Positions 16,795 to 24,558 of a stretch of DNA of 39,917 bases are shown here, piece by piece. The notes below the pieces were generated by a model. That model did no database searches. It was not told the origin of the DNA and saw nothing but the letters and a program-made list of their open reading frames with translations. The DNA lies in NCBI GenBank assembly GCA_903910385.1, contig CAIVZM010000025.1, positions 1-39,917 of the forward strand. Reading direction: 5' to 3'. Positions within the stretch are counted from its first letter, which is position 1; the number at the start of each line of letters is the position of its first letter. The DNA comes from an uncultured Armatimonadota bacterium. Its GTDB lineage: Bacteria > Armatimonadota > Armatimonadia > Armatimonadales > Armatimonadaceae. A program made the translations under genes and the position numbers.

Positions 16795-17766
16795 TTACGC
16801 CGGGCTGTCAGCCTTCAAATCCAGATAATCCATTTCTTGCGGGGTCAACGTGATATCTACCGCCGCAACGTTCGCGGTAAGTTCTTCCTTGTTGGCGGAA
16901 CCGACCAGAGCGAACATATTCAGTGGATGGTTCATCAGGAACGCCAGAGCGATCTGCGGAACCGTAGCCCCCTTCGCGGCGCCAAGTTCGCGTACCCGGT
17001 CTAATCGCTTGAAGTTATCTTCGGACGCATAGCACCGCTGAACCAGTTTTCCGTAGACCTTATCTTCCGTGTCCTGCAGATTTTCGCGCGTGTAGCGCCC
17101 GGACCAGAATCCGCCCGCCATGGAAGACCAGGCGAAAATGGGCATATTTTTCTCCAGATACCAGGCGCGTTCCGCTTCATTCTTCGAACCGCTGATGGAG
17201 ATACATCCTCCCCACGGCTCTTCAATCTGATCCGCCAGAGAGAAATTCGGACTACTGACCGCAAAAGGAACCTGACCGGACGCCTTAGCATATGCATTCG
17301 CTTCCGCAAGTCGCGCCGTCGTCCAGTTTGACCCACCGAACGCCTTGATCTTGCCTTCCTTGACATGCTTGTTCAGGGTGTCGACAATAGGTTCTACTGA
17401 CCATTCCTCATCATCGCGATGCAGGACGTACAGATCGACAAAATCGACTTTCATCGCGGCGAGCGTATCGTGAAGATCGGCGGAAATATCATAAGGCGTA
17501 ACCTTATTACGCCACTGGTTCGGATGCGCCCCTTTGGCGAGAATGACCACCTGATCGCGAACGCCGCGCGATGCCAGCCACTTCCCGAGGAAGGCGTCGC
17601 TACCGTAAATCAGCGCCGTATCTACGGCATTGATCCCGGTTTCCAAAACGGCGTCCATATGCGCCATAGCGCCTTCTTCGTTGTTGCGGTCAACCTGAAT
17701 CACTCCCTGCACAATGCGGGAAATAGGCTTATCGACACCGGGAACCTGCCCGTATTTCATGCTCAT
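16795..17766 (-). CDS. Aldo/keto reductase
   Basis: A 323-residue NADPH-dependent oxidoreductase. The start at 17766 follows GGGAG at six to seven bases. The catalytic tetrad is visible: Asp49 in INAVDTALIYG, Tyr54, Lys78 in VVILAKGAHP and His116 in LYVLHRDDE. The cofactor-binding end carries ALVGSANKEEL. The sequence resembles the bacterial aldo/keto reductases that act on sugars or small aldehydes. It is preceded on the same strand by a Gfo/Idh/MocA oxidoreductase gene, 121 bases upstream, suggesting a shared sugar-related role, though a separate promoter is possible. Confidence 0.88.
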   Translation of the reverse strand: MSMKYGQVPGVDKPISRIVQGVIQVDRNNEEGAMAHMDAVLETGINAVDTALIYGSDAFLGKWLASRGVRDQVVILAKGAHPNQWRNKVTPYDISADLHDTLAAMKVDFVDLYVLHRDDEEWSVEPIVDTLNKHVKEGKIKAFGGSNWTTARLAEANAYAKASGQVPFAVSSPNFSLADQIEEPWGGCISISGSKNEAERAWYLEKNMPIFAWSSMAGGFWSGRYTRENLQDTEDKVYGKLVQRCYASEDNFKRLDRVRELGAAKGATVPQIALAFLMNHPLNMFALVGSANKEELTANVAAVDITLTPQEMDYLDLKADSPA

Positions 17767-17887
17767 TTTAAAACTCCCAGGCTTTGTCCGGGCGGATATT
17801 CTCAACCTGCCCGAATTTCCAAAAATGCGCCCGATTCTCTCTTACCTTTCACTTACGCAGGATAAGCAGGATTACCGGGCGACAACC

Positions 17888-18916
17888 TTATTCCATCGGG
17901 TATTTCAAACCGATTTGCGCGCGCAACGTGTCCAGAATATGCATTACGCACAGGGAATCATCCAGCGAAACGATATCTGATTCCGTTTTTCCGGCGCGGA
18001 GGCAATCCGCCACATGCATCGCTTCGAACTGGAATCCGGTACCGCCTTCATAAGGCATTTCCAGACGTTCCGGCTCTTTGCCGCTCCGATAGACCGTAGC
18101 GTATTTGGGCGTCCACCAAGGGTTTTCCACTTCGATTTTGCCTGCTGAACCCAGGATGGTGGCAGTCCATGGAGTCGTGGTCTGAATGGAAGTGCTGGTC
18201 ACCGCGACTTCGCCGCCGGGGAAGCGCATCAGCATCCCCGTGTTTTCGTCCACTCCCGTCGTTCCCAGAGTCGCCACGCCGGCGATCTGATCGGGCGTCC
18301 CGGAGAACAGGCTCTGCGCCAGCGATACCGGATAAACGCCGACATCCATCAGGGCGCCGCCGCCGAGTTCAGGATCGAAAAGACGGCCTTTAGGATTGTA
18401 GCCTTCCAGAACTCCGGCATCGTTGGTCTGTCCCGCCTGAAAGCCGAAGTCCGAGATCAGCATACGCGGCTTACCGATTTCCCCCGCCTTGAGCAATTCG
18501 CGGACTTTGACCCACAGCGGAAAACATCGGCTCCACATCCCTTCCATCAAGAAAAGACCCCGGGCGCGAGCATCCTCCACAAGAATTTTGGTCTCGGCGA
18601 GATTGATCGTGAAGGGTTTCTCGCACAGTACCGCCTTGCCATTTTGCAGAGCGAGCAGGGTGTGTTCTTTATGGAAGTTGTGAGGAGTGGCGACATAGAC
18701 CACATCGACTTCCGGGTCTTCGCACAATGCTTCGTAGGAAGCATGTCGGTTTGGAATATCGTACTTGTTGGCGAACTCATCCGCTTTGCTCTGGTCGCGG
18801 GAACCGACGGCGATCAATTTATGGTCGCCAAGGGGCTTAACATCATTGGAGAAGCGGTTGGCGATGCCGCCCGCGCCGAGAATTCCCCAACGTAACGGCG
18901 TATATTTATCAGACAT
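17888..18916 (-). CDS. Gfo/Idh/MocA family oxidoreductase
   Basis: A 342-residue NAD(P)-dependent sugar or diol dehydrogenase. Residues 9-19 carry the Rossmann motif (RWGILGAGGIA), residues 99-101 the family hallmark EKP in CEKPF, and the C-terminal half the beta-sheet substrate domain with GGGALMDVGVYPVSLA, where Asp and the following residues sit in the active site. The closest look is to the dihydrodiol-dehydrogenase-like/glucose-fructose oxidoreductase branch (ATPHNFHKEHTLLAL). The start ATG has GAGG upstream but at a long distance. Probably upstream partner of the aldo/keto reductase. Confidence 0.88.
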   Translation of the reverse strand: MSDKYTPLRWGILGAGGIANRFSNDVKPLGDHKLIAVGSRDQSKADEFANKYDIPNRHASYEALCEDPEVDVVYVATPHNFHKEHTLLALQNGKAVLCEKPFTINLAETKILVEDARARGLFLMEGMWSRCFPLWVKVRELLKAGEIGKPRMLISDFGFQAGQTNDAGVLEGYNPKGRLFDPELGGGALMDVGVYPVSLAQSLFSGTPDQIAGVATLGTTGVDENTGMLMRFPGGEVAVTSTSIQTTTPWTATILGSAGKIEVENPWWTPKYATVYRSGKEPERLEMPYEGGTGFQFEAMHVADCLRAGKTESDIVSLDDSLCVMHILDTLRAQIGLKYPME

Positions 18917-18953
18917 GGCGCAAATAGCCTCTATCGTAGCGTGACGTAAAATG

Positions 18954-18973
18954 CGCCGGGATCGATCCCGGCG
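18954..18973. terminator. 20-bp palindrome downstream of rsmA
   Basis: CGCCGGGATC followed directly by its complement forms a 10-bp perfect palindrome about 97 bases after the rsmA stop. On the rsmA strand it is followed by CATTTTAC, which fits a weak intrinsic terminator. The rest of 18917-19069 shows nothing else. Confidence 0.5.
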
Positions 18974-19069
18974 TTCCCTTTAGCATAGCATGATAAAAGT
19001 AGCGGTGTCAACGCGTCACAGGCGAAAAATCCGGTCATGCATATCTGGATAGCATCTTGATGAGCGCTC

Positions 19070-19939
19070 TCAAATCGGAAATAAAGCCCGACTGACAGCG
19101 GCAAGTTCTTCCATATGGAGCGTTTCGCCGCGACGGTTTCCATCCACCTTTGCAACATCAAGGGCGGCTTGAATTTGTCCTTTATCGAACGGAAGGGATT
19201 CCGCGTTGGTCAGAGCGTTCAGGAGCGTTTTGCGCCGTTGACCGAAAGCGGCGCGGGAGATAGCGAAAAAGGCGTCGTCGCTGGAAACATCCACCGGCGG
19301 CGCGGCGCGGGGAACCAGATGGATGACTGCGGAATCCACCTTCGGCGGCGGAAAAAAAGCGTTCCGGGGCACGATTCCGGCAATGGTCGTTACGGCATGG
19401 TACTGCGCAAAGACACTGAAAGACCCATAATTGTCACTATCGATGCGGGCGGCGAGTCGCTCCGCCACTTCCTTTTGTACCATGAGCGTCAGCGAGGAAA
19501 ATAGATACTTGGACTCCAGTAACTGCGCCAGCAGGGGCGATGTAATATTGTACGGGATATTGGCGACCACTTTGCCCCGGACGCCTGCCTCACTCCCCCA
19601 CTGTTCCGGCAGAAAGGTCGGAAGATCGAGTTTGAGAGCGTCCGCTTCCACGACCGTCACATTGGCATACTCCGCTACCGCCTGTCGCAGGATAGGGACG
19701 ATCCCGCGATCCACCTCGACGCTGATGACTTTCTTAGCACGCGGAGCCAGTTCACGTGTCAGCGTTCCGACTCCGGGACCGATCTCGAATACCAGGTCTT
19801 CCGGTTCCAGCGCCGCCGCAGTCACGACGCGCATCAAATTGTTGCGGTCGATCAGATAGTGTTGCCCAAACCGCTTGGTCAGACGGACGCCATGCGCTTC
19901 TAATAAAGCGCGAAGTTCGGAAGGTTTCGTTAAATCCAT
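19070..19939 (-). CDS. rsmA: 16S rRNA adenine(1518/1519)-N6-dimethyltransferase
   Basis: A 289-residue SAM-dependent methyltransferase (KsgA) that dimethylates two adjacent adenines near the 3' end of 16S rRNA late in small-subunit assembly. KRFGQHYLIDRNNL (residues 22-35) is the invariant N-terminal motif. EIGPGVGTLT (52-61) is SAM motif I, VEVDRG lies at 75-80, and NIPYNITSPLL (127-137) is the catalytic motif IV for N6-adenine. The C-terminal helical domain is full length. The start is fixed by family alignment, yet no ribosome site is free: the A of the ATG is the last base of a 14-bp hairpin that begins with the stop codon of the upstream gene. Translation is therefore probably coupled to that gene. 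Confidence 0.96.
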   Translation of the reverse strand: MDLTKPSELRALLEAHGVRLTKRFGQHYLIDRNNLMRVVTAAALEPEDLVFEIGPGVGTLTRELAPRAKKVISVEVDRGIVPILRQAVAEYANVTVVEADALKLDLPTFLPEQWGSEAGVRGKVVANIPYNITSPLLAQLLESKYLFSSLTLMVQKEVAERLAARIDSDNYGSFSVFAQYHAVTTIAGIVPRNAFFPPPKVDSAVIHLVPRAAPPVDVSSDDAFFAISRAAFGQRRKTLLNALTNAESLPFDKGQIQAALDVAKVDGNRRGETLHMEELAAVSRALFPI

Positions 19940-19968
19940 AATAGGTGGGGCGAACGCCCCACCTATTA
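19939..19968 (-). promoter_or_regulatory. 14-bp hairpin spanning upstream stop codon to rsmA start codon
   Basis: TAATAGGTGGGGCG (minus strand, 19968-19955) pairs perfectly with 19952-19939 around a two-base centre. The first three bases are the TAA of the upstream gene and the last base is the A of the rsmA ATG. No T-run follows, so a translational role is more likely than termination. The only SD-like bases (AGGTGGGG) lie in the 5' arm, too far from the ATG. Confidence 0.6.
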
Positions 19969-21099
19969 TAACAGCGTGTTGGCGGTTCGGGCGGCGGGGC
20001 GCTTCGCGCCGCCTTCCACCGGCGCCATATCACGCTGATGCACCAGGCAGACAGGTTTTCCATACTTATTCATTGACATGGTCAACTGGCTCGCCGTCAG
20101 CGTATTGCCGCAACCATCTACCGAGCAGCGGTTGGAAGGCGCATCCTCCGCGCCATTTACCGCGCTGCGGTCGCTCTCCGGCGCATTCGCCGCAGATCGT
20201 ACGCCAGGACGGGCAGTGGCGGACGCGGGCGTCTTTGCCGGCGTCAGAGCTAATTCCTCATTATCGAAAGGATCGACATCGTCCAGAGGCTCATCATCGC
20301 CACCCGGATCCGCGTACTCGATTTCCGGTTCGCGAACGCGTGCAATCGGCGCTCCAGGGGGTGCAGGGCGATTGTTTGCCATCGCTGGCGCCGGGCGTTC
20401 GCCCTCATCCGCTGGGAGAGGCTTTGGCCCGCCCGTTTTGATGCCATTCATCCCTCGCGTCAATCCCGCCGGCAAAGCGCCGTTAGTAAGCAAGGGTTCC
20501 GGCGTCTCGCGTACCATCGGAGCAGGGCTTTCCATCACAGGTTCGTCATACTCAGGGGCGGGCGGCACAAACTGCGAAGAGACTGGCGCGGCGTTCGTAT
20601 TAGCGACCGGTTGATTCTGGGACGGTCGCGGAGGCATCCCCGGTCCCGGCCCGGCGGGACGCCCGCCCGACCCATTGGCGCCGTTCGCAGGCATTCCGCT
20701 ATTCATGCCGCCATTCATCGCATTCGGTCGTGACCCGAAGCGATTCCCGCCGCCGGGTTCCGCGATACGTGGGTTTTCGTCCAATTCGGTGGCATACTGG
20801 GTTCCGTAGCCGCAAAAAGCCAGCGCTCGACCAACCGAGCCAGTTTCCGCCTTTTCCAGGTAATCGCCAAAACCTCTAACATTTTCCATCTTGGTAGCGG
20901 TCGCCATGACCTTACCTTCGGAGTTAAAGATAGTGGCGCTATAGATAGCGTATTGTTTTTCCAGATTGATTTCGACCGGGGTTGTGACAATGCCCCAATC
21001 AGGATGCTCCTCACGGAACCAGCGCAGACGCGCCGATACGGGCAAATACTCCCGTCCGCCCTGAACCTTTATTACATGCCGCTTCGGATCAAAAGGCAC
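19966..21099 (-). CDS. Putative ssDNA-annealing (Rad52/ERF-like) protein with C-terminal Cys/His motif
   Basis: A 377-residue protein from GTG 21099, chosen because GGAGG lies seven bases upstream. Residues about 1-115 form a conserved-looking domain: YLPVSARLRWFREEHPDWG, VEINLEKQYAIYSATIFN, then KAETGSVGRALAFCGYGTQYA. The WFREEHPDWGI plus ETGSxGRALAxxGYGT pattern is like Rad52/ERF-type annealing proteins of phages and some bacteria, but I cannot verify the family. A long disordered Pro/Gly/Asn/Ala-rich region follows (about 120-325). The end has Cys-x4-Cys, about 20 residues, then Cys-x2-His (CSVDGC ... VCLVHQ), a likely zinc knuckle. It precedes rsmA by 26 bases and is probably cotranscribed. 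A -10 box TATAAT occurs at 21162-21157. Confidence 0.5.
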   Translation of the reverse strand: MPFDPKRHVIKVQGGREYLPVSARLRWFREEHPDWGIVTTPVEINLEKQYAIYSATIFNSEGKVMATATKMENVRGFGDYLEKAETGSVGRALAFCGYGTQYATELDENPRIAEPGGGNRFGSRPNAMNGGMNSGMPANGANGSGGRPAGPGPGMPPRPSQNQPVANTNAAPVSSQFVPPAPEYDEPVMESPAPMVRETPEPLLTNGALPAGLTRGMNGIKTGGPKPLPADEGERPAPAMANNRPAPPGAPIARVREPEIEYADPGGDDEPLDDVDPFDNEELALTPAKTPASATARPGVRSAANAPESDRSAVNGAEDAPSNRCSVDGCGNTLTASQLTMSMNKYGKPVCLVHQRDMAPVEGGAKRPAARTANTLL

Positions 21100-21292
21100 T
21101 TCATTTCCTCCCACTACCCCCGGTAAAACCGCCTGATGACGGGTGATAGCGCATTCATTATACGCGCTACTATGGAGGCATGAACAGGGTACAAACTCGT
21201 TTGCAGGCAATAAAAGCGGAAAGCGACAGAAAATACTTTGGTGTTTTTTCTGTCAAGAAGCGGCAGGAAGAAGGTTTACCGTTCGCGGCTCC

Positions 21293-21322
21293 TTGACAAG
21301 TCCCTTCTAACAACGGTAAAAC
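21293..21322 (+). promoter_or_regulatory. Candidate promoter of the YabE-like gene
   Basis: TTGACA at 21293-21298 is a perfect -35 box; TAAAAC at 21317-21322 is an 18-base-spaced -10 with four of six consensus bases. It predicts a leader of about 200 bases before the start at 21532. Confidence 0.5.
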
Positions 21323-21360
21323 TTTTACGGTTCTGACAAAATTGGCAGGCTTGGCAAAGA

Positions 21361-21527
21361 CGCTTCGTCGCCGGTGAAGGAACCAATCAAGGCGGGCGAT
21401 TTTGCTCGCGGCGAACAATTACGTTCGCCTCTTACTACGGAGAAGGTTCGGCCTGTTTGTATGGGCCGGGAATGACGACAGACCGCCAGGGTTGCGCGGA
21501 ATCGTCCCTTACCACCGAGAAAGGAGG
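21361..21527 (+). promoter_or_regulatory. Structured 5' leader, possible riboswitch
   Basis: The leader holds consecutive stems: GCGGGC 21392-21397 with 21404-21409 (one G-U pair), GGCGAAC 21410-21416 with 21423-21429 (perfect), CGGCC 21449-21453 with 21464-21468, and a two-part stem GACGA 21474-21478 / TCGTC 21502-21506 enclosing CCGC 21483-21486 / GCGG 21496-21499. It ends at a strong AAAGGAGG. GGAACCA (21379-21385) and GACAG (21477-21481) resemble two conserved patches of c-di-AMP (ydaO) riboswitches, which often control such cell-wall genes, but the full consensus is not met. Nothing else is visible in 21100-21531 besides promoters for the two divergent genes. Confidence 0.4.
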
Positions 21528-21531
21528 CATT

Positions 21532-22410
21532 TTGGCCTACAACAGAATAAGCGGCGGGGTATCCCGCCACTGGAATGCGAAGCGACAGAGGATTATCGCC
21601 CGACGTCTGCTGACCAGATTCAGTCCCTTGATGGCGATTGCAACTTCCCTCTTGATGGGAGTAGCCGTCATGGCAAGACAGGAACCTGTCATGCCTACCG
21701 TAAAAGTTAAAATCGTCGCGGACGGTAAGACGACCGAGGTTGTCACAAAGTCTAAAACGGTACAGGAACTTTATACGGAGCGTAATCTGACGCTAAGCCC
21801 GACGGATCGTTCCTCACTTCCGCTCACCGCGCCCCTGACCGAGAATTTAACGCTTACGGTCACTCGCGTCCGCGTAGAAACCGCTGTAGAACGGATTTCC
21901 ATTCCTTTTGATACGCAACGGGTTTACGAAATCGACCGTGAATCCTCCAGACGGGTCAGAACGCACGGTAAGGAAGGCGAACGCGCTATCACTTATCGGG
22001 ATTACTACAAGGACGATGTCCGCACATCCCGTGTCAAAATCAGTGAGGAAGTCCGGAAACCGCAGACACAGATCGAAGTCGTTGGTCTACGAGGTTCTTC
22101 CCTTGCCTCCCGAGGTTCCTTCCGGGGTCGCCGCATCCTAACCATGGTGGCAACCGGTTACGGACCGAGTGGGAATGGAAAATGGGGAATGCGCACTGCC
22201 ACCGGAATGTATCCCCAGTATGGCGTTGTAGCGGTTGATCCTAGGGTTATTCCACTGGGGACGCGTCTTTTTGTTGAAGGATATGGTTCCGCCATTGCAG
22301 GTGACACAGGCGGGGCAATCAAAGGCAACCGCATTGACCTTTGCTTCAACAGCGACGACGAGGCGGAAAAAGTGGGACGGCGCACGGTACGAGTCCTCAT
22401 TCTGGAATAA
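21532..22410 (+). CDS. YabE-like cell-wall protein with DUF348, G5 and 3D domains
   Basis: A 292-residue exported protein. TTG 21532 is taken as start because AAAGGAGG ends four bases before it. A basic N-terminus and one hydrophobic segment (LMAIATSLLMGVAVMA, about residues 29-44) act as signal or anchor. VKVKIVADGKTTEVVTKSKTV (about 54 on) is a DUF348 unit, VETAVERISIPFDTQRVYE and what follows are a G5 domain (about 115-185), and from about 203 to the end is a 3D domain (TMVATGYGPSG ... GVVAVDPRVIPLGTRLFVEG ... AGDTGGAIKGNRIDLCF), with the three Asp of the double-psi barrel seen in MltA-like and YabE/YocH proteins. It likely cleaves or binds peptidoglycan. Its neighbour rsmA echoes yabE-ksgA synteny in Bacillus. 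Confidence 0.87.
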   Translation: MAYNRISGGVSRHWNAKRQRIIARRLLTRFSPLMAIATSLLMGVAVMARQEPVMPTVKVKIVADGKTTEVVTKSKTVQELYTERNLTLSPTDRSSLPLTAPLTENLTLTVTRVRVETAVERISIPFDTQRVYEIDRESSRRVRTHGKEGERAITYRDYYKDDVRTSRVKISEEVRKPQTQIEVVGLRGSSLASRGSFRGRRILTMVATGYGPSGNGKWGMRTATGMYPQYGVVAVDPRVIPLGTRLFVEGYGSAIAGDTGGAIKGNRIDLCFNSDDEAEKVGRRTVRVLILE

Positions 22411-22457
22411 ATCAAGAGTCGAACAGGGCATCGTCGCTCTGTTCGAATTCCTTGATT
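22410..22457. terminator. Interrupted hairpin between convergent genes
   Basis: AATCAAG (22410-22416) pairs with CTTGATT (22451-22457) and, inside, TCGAACAG (22419-22426) with CTGTTCGA (22439-22446). It begins at the last base of the YabE-like stop and ends at the last base of the McrB-like gene, so it likely ends both transcripts. Confidence 0.6.
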
Positions 22458-24274
22458 CAAAATTCGTAAAAAGTGACGATTCCCTCTTCAGCGGCCCGGC
22501 GGCGCATTCGGGCAAGTTTAGCAGCGGCACGAGGGAAATCTTCATGACGCGCCCAATCTTCCAGGTTTTTGAGAAGCGATTCCAGCATTTCCGCTGTCCC
22601 CGACAGACGTGGGAGCGTTTTTTGCAGGATTTGCAAATCCAGTCCTAATCGGAAATTGAGTTTCGGCTCCGGATTTAGCAGTCCGACGCCGGAATGATCA
22701 AAAGACGCTGCCAGATAGCGCAATACTTCATCTCTCACCCGGTATCCGAAATGTAGGTTGCGCGGTTCCAGAAGGGCGTTCAATTCGCTCAGAGTCGTCA
22801 AAGCGCGGTCACAGAAATCAGGATGGATAGCCGTCAGTCGTGATTGAGCCATCAAGAGATCATCAACGCCGTTTGCAAGAAATATTCGTTGCCGTTGCGC
22901 CTCAGGAATCGGGGAGTGTACCGAGATGTGTTTTTCGTTCACGGGCGATTTGAGACGCACTTCCGAGAATTCGATCAGGTTGGCACGATCCAGCGCTTTC
23001 CGACTGAACGGATAGGTCGCTTCGTCCATATTCACCGACCCCGTCAGGAACACATTAGCCGGTAATGGCGCGGGGCGTCCATCCGGCAACATAATATGTC
23101 GTGGGGTCGGCGTCTCCATCCCGGAAAGCAGTTCGGCGAAATAATGCTCCACCCGCGCCAGATTCATTTCATCGAGGCAAACGAAAAAGGCGCGTTCCTG
23201 ATTCTCCGGTGCGGCGGCGCGACGTAAAAGGTTCAGAAACGGGGTTGAGATATATCGGTCGGTCAGAGGATTGTGATACCCCAGCAGAGGGGCGCTGTCC
23301 GTCCAGTCCGGGCGCACAGGCAAGAGGAGATATTGCTCCGCCGCCTTGCCAGTCAGGATATCGGCAAACAGACGCGTCAGGCGCGTTTTCCCTGTGCCGG
23401 ACAGACCCGAAAGGATGACAAACGGCTTCGCCTTCAGGGACACATAGTAATCTCGCACAGCCAGCGCCGGAAACGTGAATCCCTGCGCTTCGATCGCCCC
23501 CTCGATGAAATTCAGAAGATCGCTCTCCGTTGGTTCGACCTCTTCCGCCGTTCGAGAGGCGCGTTGAGATTTGCCATAAGCGGTCTTGCCTTCCTGAACG
23601 CGGAGCGATTTCCCGTTCCCGCTACGCTTCGGCATTTCCCTCGCTTGTGACAGAATAGCGTGCAATTCAAGGAAATCAGCAAGGTCCAGTTCACGCCGCG
23701 CCGCTTCGTATAGCGTGAAGTTCGTCAGCAGAGAAATCGCCTCACCGCCTGCGGCGATTTCCGGGGAGTCGGTCAAACTATAGCGATTCAGGGCGATAAG
23801 ACGGGCGTCCTGACGTTGTCGTCGTGAGAAATTCAAGACGGAAAGCGTGTCGGGACTCAACAGCGGAAAACGTTCCGGCGCGGCGGCATACAGCAAATGC
23901 GATGCGATGTAGGGACCGATAGCGGGCGTCTGTAAAAAAGACGCAAGTCGTTCCGGAAGCGGCGTCTCCTCATCGAGCAGGTCGATTAGCGCTCGGGCGA
24001 AAGCGTCCGTTTCGAGACGGCGCGTCAATGCGCGATTTCCGGTCAGAAGACGTGTCGCTTGAAGAATAGGGCGTAAACTTTCCGCCGCCGGCGACGCCTT
24101 TAGATCAGTTATCAGTGTACGCAATCGCGCCGCAAGAGTCGCCTTTCGCTCTATATCAGCAAGATATTCCAGAGAGCGGTCACCTTCCTGCCACCAGGTG
24201 CGCGCCATTTGCAGGGACGCCTGTTGCGCAGGGGTGAGTAAGGCTGAGAGCGTCTCGCAGTCAGCATGGGACAT
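22457..24274 (-). CDS. Orphan McrB-like AAA+ NTPase
   Basis: A 605-residue protein from ATG 24274; the open frame continues upstream through the tRNA gene and is not credible there. Residues about 1-285 are mostly helical, with no known DNA-recognition domain that I can name (LIDLLDEETPLPERLASFL and neighbouring helices). The AAA+ domain begins with FVILSGLSGTGKTR (Walker A about 289-298), then VRPDWTDSAPLLGYHNPLT, FFVCLDEMNLARVEHYFAELLS (Walker B) and FLTGSVNMDEAT (sensor 1), all characteristic of the McrB GTPase branch. No McrC-type nuclease is adjacent on either side. The remaining C-terminus is helical. Possible roles are a one-gene restriction-like factor or a housekeeping AAA+ machine of the McrB group. 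Confidence 0.8.
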   Translation of the reverse strand: MSHADCETLSALLTPAQQASLQMARTWWQEGDRSLEYLADIERKATLAARLRTLITDLKASPAAESLRPILQATRLLTGNRALTRRLETDAFARALIDLLDEETPLPERLASFLQTPAIGPYIASHLLYAAAPERFPLLSPDTLSVLNFSRRQRQDARLIALNRYSLTDSPEIAAGGEAISLLTNFTLYEAARRELDLADFLELHAILSQAREMPKRSGNGKSLRVQEGKTAYGKSQRASRTAEEVEPTESDLLNFIEGAIEAQGFTFPALAVRDYYVSLKAKPFVILSGLSGTGKTRLTRLFADILTGKAAEQYLLLPVRPDWTDSAPLLGYHNPLTDRYISTPFLNLLRRAAAPENQERAFFVCLDEMNLARVEHYFAELLSGMETPTPRHIMLPDGRPAPLPANVFLTGSVNMDEATYPFSRKALDRANLIEFSEVRLKSPVNEKHISVHSPIPEAQRQRIFLANGVDDLLMAQSRLTAIHPDFCDRALTTLSELNALLEPRNLHFGYRVRDEVLRYLAASFDHSGVGLLNPEPKLNFRLGLDLQILQKTLPRLSGTAEMLESLLKNLEDWARHEDFPRAAAKLARMRRRAAEEGIVTFYEF

Positions 24275-24303
24275 CGCGTTTATTGAGATCGGCCCCCTAA
24301 CAA

Positions 24304-24376
24304 TGCACCCGGAGGGAATCGAACCCCCGACCAATGACTTAGAAGGTCACTGCTCTATCCGCTGAGCTACGGGTGC
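24304..24376 (-). tRNA. tRNA-Arg (anticodon UCU)
   Basis: Read on the minus strand, 73 bases fold into a full cloverleaf. The acceptor stem is GCACCCG/CGGGTGC with discriminator A, the D arm is GCTC-AGCGGATA-GAGC, the anticodon stem is GTGAC/GTCAT around loop CTTCTAA (anticodon TCT), the variable loop is TGGTC, and the T arm carries TTCGATT. CCA is not encoded. It reads AGA codons. It lies 29 bases upstream of the McrB-like gene on the same strand. No second tRNA is nearby. Confidence 0.97.
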
Positions 24377-24558
24377 ATTTATGCAAAAATTATACCACAA
24401 AGGCATTGATACGACTTGCTTGCTATATTGCTAATAAATGCTGATAAATTACTTTAAATGAACATTAATGAGTTTAAAGAGTCTGAAATACAGCAAACCG
24501 CCGAAAAGGATGCTGATTTCAGGCGGTGACAGAATAGAATAAAGGATGACGACCACAC

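Noticed and set aside
19966-21099. Prophage recombination module
   Set aside because: Neighbours are housekeeping or envelope genes, and no other phage-type gene is present.
22457-24376. A complete McrBC restriction system or tRNA-associated integrated island
   Set aside because: No McrC, integrase or attachment-site repeat of the tRNA 3' end is found in the window.
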